Source: Mycobacterium sp. 1465703.0
GTDB lineage: Bacteria; Actinomycetota; Actinomycetes; Mycobacteriales; Mycobacteriaceae
Direction of reading: 5' to 3'
Length of the DNA: 48,117 nt
Assembly (NCBI RefSeq): GCF_001672975.1
Contig: NZ_LZKU01000227.1
Location: 1-48,117 of the forward strand
The first letter of the stretch is position 1. The number at the start of each line of letters is the position of its first letter. This document shows, one piece after another, positions 35,675-43,848 of the stretch. A program made the position numbers and the translations under genes. The notes beneath the pieces are model-generated. The model did no database searches and was not told where the DNA came from. It saw only the letters and a list, made by a program, of their open reading frames with translations.

Positions 35675-36445
35675 ATGTGTGGACGGTTCGCGGTCACCAC
35701 CGATCCGGCGTTGCTGGCCGAGAAGATCAAGGCGATTGACGAGACCACCGGCGCGCAGGGCGAGGCTGGTTCGACCGGCCCCAATTACAACGTGGCCCCG
35801 ACTTCGACCATCGCGACCGTGGTCAGCCGGCATTCCGAGCCCGACGACGAGGCGACGCGACGGGTGCGGCTGATGCGCTGGGGGTTGGTGCCGCCATGGG
35901 CGAAAGCCGGATCCGACGGCGCGCCTGACACCAAGGGTCCGATGTTGATCAACGCCCGCGCCGACAAGGTCACCACCTCGCCCGCCTTCCGGACCAGCGC
36001 CAAGTCCAAGCGCTGCCTGATCCCGATGGACGGCTACTACGAATGGCGGGTCAACTCGGACGACGCCGCCGGCAAGAAGACCCGCAAGACACCGTTTTTC
36101 ATGTACCGCGAAGACGGGGAGCCGCTGTTCATGGCGGGCCTGTGGTCGGTCTGGAAACCGGCCAAGGACGCTGCGCCGCTGCTGAGCTGCACGATCATCA
36201 CGACCGATGCGCCGGGGGAGCTCGCCCGGATCCACGATCGGATGCCGCTGGTGATGCCCGAACGCGACTGGGACCGCTGGCTCGACCCGGACGCCCCCAT
36301 CGACGAAAAGTTGCTGACTCGAACGCCGGATGTGCACGCCATCCGGATGCGCGAGGTGTCGACGCTGGTCAACAACGTCCGTAATAACGGCCCGCAGCTG
36401 CTCGAGCCGGCCGAGCCGCAGCCCGAACAGATGAAAATCCTGTAG
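35675..36445 (+). CDS. SRAP-family DNA-protein crosslink protein (YedK/HMCES type)
   Basis: A 256-residue protein that crosslinks to abasic sites in single-stranded DNA through an N-terminal cysteine thiazolidine. The start must be ATG 35675, because the catalytic Cys has to be residue 2 (MCGRFAV) once Met is removed; upstream frame is not used. Other conserved residues are in NYNVAPTS, RWGLVPPWA, INARADK, the active-site Glu in GYYEWR, and the His in IHDRMPLVM. It corresponds to M. tuberculosis Rv3226c and is divergent from aroA. Confidence 0.93.
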   Translation: MCGRFAVTTDPALLAEKIKAIDETTGAQGEAGSTGPNYNVAPTSTIATVVSRHSEPDDEATRRVRLMRWGLVPPWAKAGSDGAPDTKGPMLINARADKVTTSPAFRTSAKSKRCLIPMDGYYEWRVNSDDAAGKKTRKTPFFMYREDGEPLFMAGLWSVWKPAKDAAPLLSCTIITTDAPGELARIHDRMPLVMPERDWDRWLDPDAPIDEKLLTRTPDVHAIRMREVSTLVNNVRNNGPQLLEPAEPQPEQMKIL

Positions 36446-36782
36446 CGAGGCTCCGGCCGCTACGCCGCCTCGTCGTCGTAGTGGCCACCGTGTTGCACTA
36501 ACGCTTGCAGTACGGAGACCGTCAAGCCGCCAAAGTTTCGGTTCTGTTCCCGCGGGGTAGACCCCCCGAGGAAATAGTTGATTGTAAAGACGTTGCTATC
36601 AACACCACTCCGGACGGTCCAGATTTTCATCACACCGTTGAGCGTCAGCTCCTAAGCGGATTTCCACCCAGCCAATCAACAGCGGCGGTCGATGCCTAAG
36701 CGATCGCCGGCACCTCTTTTCAGGTTGCGCATCCCAAACACGCCGTCGACACATACTTCGACCGCATCAGAAGGAGAACCAA
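36446..36782. other. 337-bp gap with a candidate SigF promoter
   Basis: No convincing gene; a 64-codon frame at 36505 has no domain or ribosome site. GTTT (36535-36538), a 16-base spacer and GGGTA (36555-36559) match the mycobacterial SigF consensus GGTTT-N15-17-GGGTA in all but the first base, on the + strand. It would leave a leader of about 220 nt before the small membrane protein gene. Weak pairing CGAGGC/GCCTCG follows the SRAP stop. Confidence 0.35.
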
Positions 36783-37103
36783 ATGACTACAACCAATTCC
36801 GCTGCAGCCCGTAGGGTCGACGCACCGAACACCCACGGCCTGCCTGCAGACGCACCGGCGGCCCGGGTTACCGCCCGACGCGGCAGCGAGACAAAAGCTT
36901 TCTACAAGACAACGGAATTCATCGTCTTTGTCGGCGCCACCATCGCAGTGTTACTCGCGTCTTACTTCGTCAAGGCGACCGACGGGCATGGCGACTATTT
37001 CCAGGCCGACAAGGCATGGCTGTACGTCGTGATCCTGAGCGTCGGCTATATGGTGAGCCGCGGGCTCGCGAAGTCGGGTAGCCGCCATCGCGACGACGCC
37101 TAG
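36783..37103 (+). CDS. small membrane protein, two transmembrane helices, unknown function
   Basis: A 106-residue protein. The first 40 residues are polar with Ala and Arg. Two hydrophobic segments follow, about 48-65 (FIVFVGATIAVLLASYFV) and 79-92 (AWLYVVILSVGYMV), then a basic tail SRGLAKSGSRHR. GAAGGAGA precedes ATG 36783 at ideal spacing. Similar FYKTTEFIVFV...GYMVSRGLAKSGS proteins are common in mycobacteria and other actinobacteria; I know no function. The gene ends in front of a strong hairpin. Confidence 0.78.
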   Translation: MTTTNSAAARRVDAPNTHGLPADAPAARVTARRGSETKAFYKTTEFIVFVGATIAVLLASYFVKATDGHGDYFQADKAWLYVVILSVGYMVSRGLAKSGSRHRDDA

Positions 37104-37120
37104 TCAGTTCCCGAGACTAG

Positions 37121-37154
37121 CTCCGGGCCCTTCATCACGGTGGAGGGCCCGGAG
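37121..37154 (+). terminator. hairpin terminator after the small membrane protein gene
   Basis: Perfect 11-bp arms CTCCGGGCCCT and AGGGCCCGGAG enclose a 12-nt loop, 18 bp after the stop codon. Only a weak pyrimidine run (TCTGCTCTT) follows. It lies between this gene and the facing TetR gene and could serve both. Confidence 0.65.
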
Positions 37155-37275
37155 TCTGCTCTTCGCAAGACATTTCGAGACGATGGTCCACATTGATTGT
37201 GCGGTGAGGTCTCGGGAGGCAGCGAGCTACGCGGAGTCCAGGGGCCAGCGTCTGTCGATATGCGGAATCCGCAGG

Positions 37276-37914
37276 CTACGGAGTGCTTTTCGCCGCGAAG
37301 CCTGGTTGTTGCAACGCCACCGCGGTGGCCACCGCTTCCAGCAGTCGGGTGAGTTGCCCGACGTCGCCGACGGTTCGATCGCCGGCGGCCAGCCTGGTGA
37401 AGACGCCGGCGATGAACGTCGTCACGGCGGTGGCCTGCGCGGCTAGCAGGGCCGGGTCGCGGGTGGCCGGCTGCAGGTGGGCGATGGCGTCGTGAGCCAT
37501 GGCGTTGATCCGGGCGACGAAGACCTGCGACGTTTCGGCCAGACCGGGATCGCGGGCGGCGCGCAGCAGCAGCTCGTGGCGCGCTCTGTTGAGCATCAAG
37601 CCAGATCCGTTGGCCTGCATCATGATCAGTCGGGCCAGGTGCGCGAACGGGGAGCGCGGATCGACCGGTTCGTCGATCACCGACTGCAGATTGGTCACGT
37701 CGATCTCCGCGACGCGTTTGCCCACGCCGCGCAGCAGGGCCGCGCGGGTCCGGTAGTAGTACGACGTGGTGCCGTCGGGAACGCCGGCGACGCGGTCGAC
37801 CTGACCGTGTGTCAGTCCGCGCGAGCCGTGCTCGGCCAGCACCCGGATCGCGGCATCACACAGATCGCGGCGGCGTTCGTCGCCGTTGCGTTTCCGGGAT
37901 CTGCTGGCGGCCAT
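37276..37914 (-). CDS. TetR-family regulator
   Basis: A 212-residue regulator. The N-terminal basic stretch MAASRSRKRNGDERRRDL leads into the helix-turn-helix (about 15-62: AIRVLAEHGSRGLTHGQVDR, VAGVPDGTTSYYYRTRAALL). The remainder is a helical ligand domain with a Met/Ala-rich core. ATG 37914 lies 4 bp behind the SDR stop, so the two form an operon. The CCTCTA palindrome in front of that operon is its probable binding site. Confidence 0.87.
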   Translation of the reverse strand: MAASRSRKRNGDERRRDLCDAAIRVLAEHGSRGLTHGQVDRVAGVPDGTTSYYYRTRAALLRGVGKRVAEIDVTNLQSVIDEPVDPRSPFAHLARLIMMQANGSGLMLNRARHELLLRAARDPGLAETSQVFVARINAMAHDAIAHLQPATRDPALLAAQATAVTTFIAGVFTRLAAGDRTVGDVGQLTRLLEAVATAVALQQPGFAAKSTP

Positions 37915-37918
37915 GTTC

Positions 37919-38689
37919 TCAGCGCAGGACGGTGCCGCCGTCGATGTTGACGACCTGACCGTTGATCCATTCGCCCTCGGCGGAGAGCAGGAAGGCGACC
38001 AGCGCGGCGACATCGGCGGGATCGCCGACGCGGGGCCCCCGAATGCGTTTGAGCGCGGCCGCCTGTAGGTCCGGCCATTGCGGCACCGCGCGGATAGTCT
38101 CGGTCGCGGTGAACCCGGGCGCGACCGCGTTGCACCGGATGTTGTCTTTTCCCCACCGCGATGCGACGTGGCGGGTGAGCGCGCCGATGCCGGCCTTGGC
38201 GGTGGCATAGGCCGGACGTGCGGGCTCGCCCTGGAACGCCGCCGCCGAGGACATGTTGACAATGGCGCCGCCACCGCGCTGCAGCATCTTCGGTATGGCG
38301 TATTTCATGGCGGCCAGATAACCGCGCAGGCTCACCGCCATCACGCGATCCCACACGTCGAAGTCGATGTCGACCACGTCGCTGTCGGAGCGGATGGTGC
38401 TCATGTCGGCGCCGACATTGAACAGCAGGTCCACGCCACCGTAAGTTGTTGCGGCGGTGTCGATTAGGGTGGCGACGGATGTCGTTTCGGACAGATCGAA
38501 GGCCACGTGGGTGGCCGTTCCGCCGGCCTCGGCGATGCGTGCGGCGCTCTGCTGCGCGGCGTCGACGGCAACGTCACCGATGACCACCCGGCAGCCTTCC
38601 TCGCCAAGCCGGGCGGCCGTCGCCGCACCGAGGCCGGTAGCACCGCCGACGATCACCGCAACCTTGTCGCTCAGACCGCGCAGTCCCAT
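37919..38689 (-). CDS. short-chain dehydrogenase/reductase
   Basis: A 256-residue SDR. The cofactor turn reads GGATGLGAATA in place of the commoner TGxxxGIG, and IGDVAVD suggests NAD preference. The NNAG position reads NVGAD, an uncommon change in the structural loop. The catalytic Ser and Tyr-x3-Lys are intact (NMSSAAAF and YATAKAG). The C-terminal GQVVNIDGGTVLR is typical. ATG 38689 has AAGGGG just upstream and gives MGLRGLSDK; two earlier ATGs are possible. It is transcribed with tetR and divergent from a second SDR. Confidence 0.87.
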   Translation of the reverse strand: MGLRGLSDKVAVIVGGATGLGAATAARLGEEGCRVVIGDVAVDAAQQSAARIAEAGGTATHVAFDLSETTSVATLIDTAATTYGGVDLLFNVGADMSTIRSDSDVVDIDFDVWDRVMAVSLRGYLAAMKYAIPKMLQRGGGAIVNMSSAAAFQGEPARPAYATAKAGIGALTRHVASRWGKDNIRCNAVAPGFTATETIRAVPQWPDLQAAALKRIRGPRVGDPADVAALVAFLLSAEGEWINGQVVNIDGGTVLR

Positions 38690-38724
38690 CAGCGCCCCTT
38701 TTCGCATAGCAGATATTGACATTA

Positions 38725-38742
38725 CCTCTAGAACTGTAGAGG
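38725..38742. promoter_or_regulatory. palindromic operator between divergent SDR genes
   Basis: CCTCTA-GAACTG-TAGAGG is a perfect palindrome with 6-bp arms and a 6-bp spacer, 35 bp from the minus-strand SDR start and 57 bp from the plus-strand one. Size and place fit a TetR dimer; the regulator encoded at 37276 is the natural candidate. Confidence 0.6.
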
Positions 38743-38798
38743 ATCGCCTGGCTCACCAAATCCATTGGCGAAGTCCATCGACGAATCGGGGCGACCGA

Positions 38799-39548
38799 AT
38801 GAACACCGTCAACTTCGACTTCAGCGGCGCCCAGGTGCTGGTGACCGGCGGCACCAACGGCATCGGCAACGCGATCGCCACCGCTTTCGCCGCTGCCGGC
38901 GCAGCCGTCACGGTGACCGGTACCCGCGGGTCCGCAGCGGACTATCCGGACACCGAACTGGGTGGGTTCACCTACCGTCAGTGCCAGATTCAGCACCCCG
39001 AATCCGTTGATGCGCTGGCAGATTCACTAGGTGGACTGGATATCTTGGTCAACAACGCTGGCGGCACCTACCCCGCGGGCGACGAATACGATCCGGATGG
39101 CTACATCGCGTCGGTGACGCAGAACTTGTTCGGCCCGATGCGGCTGACCATGCGTTGCTATGACCGCCTCAAATCCAGTCAAGCTCCCGGCGGCGCGAGC
39201 GTCGTCAACGTCGTCTCGATGTCGGCGTTCCGCTCGGCGGTCTTCGTCCCCGGTTACGCCTCGTCGAAGATGGGGCTTCTCGCCTTGACAATGAACCTCT
39301 CCCGCCGGTGGGCCGGCGACGGAATCCGGGTCAACGCCATCGCGCCCGGGTTCATCGATACCCGAATAACCGCCCCGGCCATGGGGATTCCCGAGGTGAT
39401 GGATGTCGAGATCGGCTTCCACACGCCACTGGGCAGACCCGGGACACCTCAGGACTGCACCGGTGCGGCGCTGTTTTTGTGTACCGATGCCGCGTCGTAC
39501 ATCACCGGCAGCACCATCGCCGTAGACGGCGGATACCTGACGGTCTGA
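38799..39548 (+). CDS. short-chain dehydrogenase/reductase
   Basis: A 249-residue classical SDR. TGGTNGIG (16-23) binds the cofactor, NNAGG is intact, and the catalytic Ser and Tyr-x3-Lys lie in VSMSAFRS and YASSKMG. The PGFIDTRIT and C-terminal TIAVDGGYLTV are standard. The start at ATG 38799 gives MNTVNFDFSGAQVLVTGG; the frame is open upstream but without family likeness. It is followed 95 bp later by a zinc-type alcohol dehydrogenase. These two and the divergent SDR could act on successive alcohol/ketone groups of one substrate (inference). Confidence 0.9.
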   Translation: MNTVNFDFSGAQVLVTGGTNGIGNAIATAFAAAGAAVTVTGTRGSAADYPDTELGGFTYRQCQIQHPESVDALADSLGGLDILVNNAGGTYPAGDEYDPDGYIASVTQNLFGPMRLTMRCYDRLKSSQAPGGASVVNVVSMSAFRSAVFVPGYASSKMGLLALTMNLSRRWAGDGIRVNAIAPGFIDTRITAPAMGIPEVMDVEIGFHTPLGRPGTPQDCTGAALFLCTDAASYITGSTIAVDGGYLTV

Positions 39549-39643
39549 CCCTGGGGACCCGATGAATAATCGACCGTCGAACGACCCGCGCCGATCTTCG
39601 CCGAATATCTCGATACCTTCGACATCGAACTGGAAGGCACGCC
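39549..39643 (+). other. 95-bp spacer with a possible C-terminal coding relic
   Basis: One frame reads STVERPAPIFAEYLDTFDIE, then LEGTP, and stops at TGA 39645-39647, overlapping the alcohol dehydrogenase GTG as GTGA, the geometry of coupled genes. It has no start codon: a TAA lies just upstream in frame. It may be the tail of a deleted gene, or chance. Confidence 0.25.
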
Positions 39644-40663
39644 GTGAGAGCATCCGTGGTCACCGCCCCGGGCAGGGCAGAGGTGATCGACACCCAAGTC
39701 CCCGACGTCGGCCCACGCGACGTGCTGGTGCGGATGCGCGCCTGCGGCATCTGCGGTTCGGACGCTTTCTACATCAGCATCGGGGGCATCCCCCCACGTC
39801 AGGGGCACACGCCACTCGGACACGAGCCGGCCGGAGAAGTCGTCGAACTCGGCGCTCAGGTGACCGGGCTGTCGGTGGGTGACCACGTCGTCATCAACCC
39901 GATGGCCGCACCCGGCGGCATCATCGGCAACGGCGGAGCCGCCGGGGCGCTCGCCGACTACCTGCGCATCGAAAATGCGGTCCGCGGAACAAGTCTCGAA
40001 GTAATCCCGGACCACATCCCGTGGGAAGTAGCCGCGCTCAACGAACCGATGGCCGTCGCGCGCCACGGCGCCAACCGCTGCCGGCCCAAGCCCACCGACA
40101 AAGTCGTCGTGTTCGGTGCCGGGCCGATCGGGCTGGGCGCCACGCTGGCATTCAAATCCCTTGGCGTCAGCCACATCGTGGTCGCCGACCTCATTCCCGG
40201 GCGGCTGGAGAAGGCGCTACAGATCGGCGCCGACGCCGTCATCAACTCCGCCGAAGAGGATGTGCTGGCCCGGCTGATCGAATTGCACGGCGAAGGTGAA
40301 GCCGGAATACCCGGGTTACTCCGGCGCTCCGGCACCGATATCTACCTCGACGCCGCCGGGGTGCCCGCCGTGGTCGACACCGCACTGGCCGCCGCCAAGA
40401 AAGGTGCCACCCTGGGAATCGTTGGCGTGCACAAAGAACCGGTACCCGTCGAATTCATCAATGTGATGAGCAACGAAATCACCATCCTCGGATCCATGGG
40501 CTATCCCGACGAAATCTTCGAGGTGACCCGGGATCTCGTGGCGAACTGGGAGAAATACGCGCTGATCGTCAGCCACACCATTCCGTTCGACAACGTCGGC
40601 GAAGCGCTCGAGTTGGCGCACACTCCGGGGGCCGCCGACAAGGTCGTTGTCACGTTTTGCTAA
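39644..40663 (+). CDS. zinc-dependent alcohol dehydrogenase (medium-chain family)
   Basis: A 339-residue MDR dehydrogenase. Catalytic zinc ligands are Cys34 or Cys37 (CGICGSD), His60 and Glu61 (GHEPAGEVVELG). The NAD(P) turn is VFGAGPIGLGATLA (about 152-165). The four-Cys structural zinc loop is missing: that region reads PMAAPGGIIGNGGAAGAL. This resembles the sorbitol/threonine dehydrogenase branch, but the substrate is unknown. GGAAGG precedes GTG 39644. It is the last gene of the SDR-led unit and converges on the permease. Confidence 0.9.
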   Translation: MRASVVTAPGRAEVIDTQVPDVGPRDVLVRMRACGICGSDAFYISIGGIPPRQGHTPLGHEPAGEVVELGAQVTGLSVGDHVVINPMAAPGGIIGNGGAAGALADYLRIENAVRGTSLEVIPDHIPWEVAALNEPMAVARHGANRCRPKPTDKVVVFGAGPIGLGATLAFKSLGVSHIVVADLIPGRLEKALQIGADAVINSAEEDVLARLIELHGEGEAGIPGLLRRSGTDIYLDAAGVPAVVDTALAAAKKGATLGIVGVHKEPVPVEFINVMSNEITILGSMGYPDEIFEVTRDLVANWEKYALIVSHTIPFDNVGEALELAHTPGAADKVVVTFC

Positions 40664-40773
40664 CCAGCGTGCGAGCCAGGCAGGAAAGCGCGAGTCCGGC
40701 CTGCGGCCAACGTCTATGGCTGTTTGGCCCAGTATGAGACGTCGACGAGTTGTGGGCCCCGGGGCGGGCGGGA

Positions 40774-42321
40774 TCAGCTTGACTCCGACGGGACGGCGTC
40801 GGCGTATGGAGCGTCGCTGTTGGCGTAAGCCCGGCTGCACACCATGTACAAGACGCCGAGCCCGACGACAGCCACGGACATCAGCAAAATGATGTAGTCG
40901 TCGTACCAGGGTTGGTAGGGCTCGCGCGGCCAGGACAGATTGACGATGGCCGCGACGCCGTAGACCAGCGAGCCGATGTTGACGGGCATACCCCACCGGC
41001 CAAGCCTGTACTTGCCCTTCGGCACCCAGCCTTTGATACGCGCGCGCAGCGCCGCCAGCACCACCATCTGGAACGCGATGTAGACCCCCACCGAACCAAA
41101 GCTGACGAGTTTGGTGAGCGCGTCACTCGAGATCAGCGATCCGATAATGAGCATCGCCGGGATAATGACCGCGATCAGCAGCGAGTAGGGCGGCACGTGG
41201 CGCTTGTGATCAAAGCGCGCCAACAGCTTTGAGCCGATGATCATGTCGTCCCGGCCGTAGGAGTAGACGAGCCGGCTGGCCGCGGCCTGCAGGCTCAGCG
41301 CGCACGACACGAACGAGATCAGCACAATGCACAGCACGACCTTTGCGCCGAGCCCGCCGAACGCGGTCTTCAGGATGGTGTCGATCGGATCGGCGTCCTT
41401 GCCGCTGATCACCGCGCCGAAGTCGGTGACCGACAAGATCAGGCTCAGGCAGACGAAGGTAGCTGCAGAGCCGCCGATGTAGATGGTGCGGCGCATCGCC
41501 TTCGGGATTTGCACGCCCGGGTTGCGGACCTCTTCGGCCACGTCGCCGCAGGCTTCGAAACCGAAGAACTGGTACAGCGCAATCAAACTGGCGGCCAGGA
41601 AGGCGTACATGTAGCTGTGGCTGCCTTGGGCGCCGAAGCTGTGGAACAGCACGCCGAGGTTGTGGTGGCGCTGGGTGCACAGCAGCCAGATGCCGACCAC
41701 GATGGCACCGATCAGCTCGGCGCTGAAGCCGAAGATGGCGAAGTAGCCCAGCATCTTGGTGCCGGTGAGGTTGATGGCCGTGGCGAGCCCCAACATGATG
41801 AGGGCACACAGCACCGTGGCGTGCGGGGACGGCGTGAAACCGAACACGTCGGCCACGTACGGGCCGGCACCATAGGCCGCGTCGGCCAGCAGGGCCAGCA
41901 GCGTGAACATGTAGACCCACCCGGTCATCCACGCCCATTTGCGGCCCCACAACCGTCGCGCCCAGGGGTAGACGCCACCGGCCACCGGGAACTGCGCGAC
42001 GACTTCGCTGAACACCAGCGCGACCAACATCTGCCCGGCGCCGGCGATGAGCAGGCTCCATATCATCGGCGGCCCGGCGGCGGCCAGCGCGAAAGCGAAC
42101 ACCGTGTAGATGCCGACCACCGGTGAGAGATATGTGAACCCGAGCGAGAAGTTCGCCCACGGGCTCATGTCCCGCTTGAATTCGGAGTGGAAGCCGAGGG
42201 CCTCGAGCTGAGCCTGGTCCTCGTCCTCGAGCGTGGGGATACCGCCGACGCCGGGGTGGGTCTGGGGCTGGGCGTTTTCCTTGAGTGTTCGTGCGGTTCC
42301 AGACGTCGTGTTAATGGCCAA
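40774..42321 (-). CDS. APC-superfamily amino acid/amine permease
   Basis: A 515-residue transporter with 12 hydrophobic segments. After a 40-residue hydrophilic N-terminus come the APC marks SPWANFSLGFTYLSPVVGIY (helix 1), GAGQMLVALVFSEVVAQFPV, AGGVYPWARRLWGRKWAWM, and FFGFEACGDVAEEVRNP, the helix 6 to loop region of the amino acid/choline (GABA permease-like) branch. It probably imports an amino acid, amine or polyamine. The start is likely TTG 42321 (GAGGAAAGG just before), giving MAINTTSG; TTG 42342 is the longer choice. PPE genes lie upstream on the same strand, about 120 bp away. Confidence 0.88.
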   Translation of the reverse strand: MAINTTSGTARTLKENAQPQTHPGVGGIPTLEDEDQAQLEALGFHSEFKRDMSPWANFSLGFTYLSPVVGIYTVFAFALAAAGPPMIWSLLIAGAGQMLVALVFSEVVAQFPVAGGVYPWARRLWGRKWAWMTGWVYMFTLLALLADAAYGAGPYVADVFGFTPSPHATVLCALIMLGLATAINLTGTKMLGYFAIFGFSAELIGAIVVGIWLLCTQRHHNLGVLFHSFGAQGSHSYMYAFLAASLIALYQFFGFEACGDVAEEVRNPGVQIPKAMRRTIYIGGSAATFVCLSLILSVTDFGAVISGKDADPIDTILKTAFGGLGAKVVLCIVLISFVSCALSLQAAASRLVYSYGRDDMIIGSKLLARFDHKRHVPPYSLLIAVIIPAMLIIGSLISSDALTKLVSFGSVGVYIAFQMVVLAALRARIKGWVPKGKYRLGRWGMPVNIGSLVYGVAAIVNLSWPREPYQPWYDDYIILLMSVAVVGLGVLYMVCSRAYANSDAPYADAVPSESS

Positions 42322-42444
42322 AGCCCTTTCCTCACTTCCCAAGTCGAGTGAACGGCCATCTGCCGTTCATCGACATGTCACAACTCACAACCAGGGGCTA
42401 GTGCGGTTCCTGAGGCTCGATGAGAGCGATCCGCGACAGGGCTG

Positions 42445-43848
42445 CTATTTGTTCGTCGCCTCCTTGATCAAGCTCGCGGCCGTGCGCTTCAGAACGTCTC
42501 GTTGTCGGCGTACGTCGGCGATCGCCTTGCGCAGTTGGTTGAGCTCGTCGCGTTCGCTCACGGCGGCGTCGTCGTCCGCATCGGCGGTCGGCTTGGCCCA
42601 TCGGCCGGCGGGGTCGTCGTGCATGCCGGTCTCGCCGGCCAGTCCGGGAACCACCTTGTGGCGTGCGCCCGCGCGGATCCGGCCTTGGTCGCCGCGCGGC
42701 GCGTTGACGACGCTGGCCACCGGACCCATCGAGGGCATGCCGCCGTAAAAGCCCGGTGCGGCCGCCCCGGCCTGCGGCAGGCCCTCGAGCCCCGCGCTCG
42801 GCAACGCGGTTGCCGTGGCGGCCAGCCGAATCGCTGGGGACGTGCCCCAGGACTGCGGCACCGACAGGTTGCCGACCGCCGCCGCCTCGCCCACTCCTAC
42901 CGACACCCCGGAAACGCCAGGGCCCGCACTCGAGCCGGAATTCACCAGAGCCGACCCAGAGCTGCCCGCGCCGGCAAGACCCGCCGCCGCGGCCGGTGGC
43001 GCGGAAAGCGAATTGACCAACGGGTTCCAGGCCGCGGCGACCGGCGGCGCCATGGTCAATAGGGCACCGGAGGCATCGAAATTGAGGCCCTCGGAGAGGA
43101 TCTGATATCCGATGGTGTTCTCGCTGAAGTTGTTGAACAGATCCAGCAGCCAACCCAACCCGGAAGAGCCACCGGACGTCCCGGAGGCCGGGCCCGTCGT
43201 CGCGTTCTGCAGTATGTTGGGCACGCTGGACAGCGTCGATTGGGTGCTTTGGCCGGTTGCCGACGCGGCAGCCCTGTTGACCGCCATGGCCTGATTGGTG
43301 TTGGCCGTCGAGTTGGTGGTCTGCGGCGGTGAGCTGAACGGCGTCAACTTGGTGGCCGCCGCCGAGGCGCCCGCGTAGCCGTACATGGCTGCGGCGTCTT
43401 GCGCCCACATCTCCGAGTAGTGCGCCTCGGTGGCCGCGATCGCCGGGGTGTTCTGCCCAAAAGCATTGGTGGACACCAGCGAAGACAACAGCGCACGGTT
43501 CACCTCGATCTGCGCCGGGGGCACCGTGGCGGCAAAGGCCGCCTCGTAGGCGGTGACCGCCGACGTGAGCTGGCTGGCGGCCTGCTGGGCCTGCGCGGCG
43601 GTGGTGTTCATCCACGCCACATACGGGGCCACCGCCGCCACCATCGCCCTCGACGACGGGCCCACCCACGGCCCACCCGCAAGTTGCGACGTCACCGTTC
43701 GATACGACGTTGCCGCCGAACTCAATTCGGTCGCCAATTTCTCCCAGGCCACCGCGGCCGCAACCCACGGCTCCGATCCCGCACCCGCATACATCCGTGC
43801 GGAATTGACCTCGGGTGGCAGGCCTCCGAAATCCAACGGCGCGGTCAT
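42445..43848 (-). CDS. PPE-SVP family protein (downstream copy)
   Basis: A 467-residue PPE protein. The N-terminal PPE domain (about 1-180) has the PPE tripeptide at 11-13 (GGLPPEVNSARMY), the W-x-G turn in GPWVGPSS, and the long helices ending TEAHYSEMWAQDAAAMYGYA. The middle is Gly/Ala/Ser-rich. The SVP motif, NLSVPQSWGT, is near residue 325, and a charged coiled-coil tail (SERDELNQLRKAIADVRRQ) closes it. PPE proteins are type VII secretion substrates, usually as PE-PPE dimers. The ATG overlaps the stop of the upstream PPE gene (ATGA). The two look like a tandem duplication. Confidence 0.93.
   Translation of the reverse strand: MTAPLDFGGLPPEVNSARMYAGAGSEPWVAAAVAWEKLATELSSAATSYRTVTSQLAGGPWVGPSSRAMVAAVAPYVAWMNTTAAQAQQAASQLTSAVTAYEAAFAATVPPAQIEVNRALLSSLVSTNAFGQNTPAIAATEAHYSEMWAQDAAAMYGYAGASAAATKLTPFSSPPQTTNSTANTNQAMAVNRAAASATGQSTQSTLSSVPNILQNATTGPASGTSGGSSGLGWLLDLFNNFSENTIGYQILSEGLNFDASGALLTMAPPVAAAWNPLVNSLSAPPAAAAGLAGAGSSGSALVNSGSSAGPGVSGVSVGVGEAAAVGNLSVPQSWGTSPAIRLAATATALPSAGLEGLPQAGAAAPGFYGGMPSMGPVASVVNAPRGDQGRIRAGARHKVVPGLAGETGMHDDPAGRWAKPTADADDDAAVSERDELNQLRKAIADVRRQRDVLKRTAASLIKEATNK

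Noticed and set aside
38725..38742. KstR-type box in the SDR divergon
   Set aside because: It has TxxAAC but not the GTTxxA half of the KstR consensus; better read as a CCTCTA-N6-TAGAGG palindrome.
42398..43768. 456-codon minus-strand frame overlapping the downstream PPE gene
   Set aside because: A Gly/Arg-rich alternative frame of the PPE gene; the PPE frame has the domain, the SVP motif and the coupled start.
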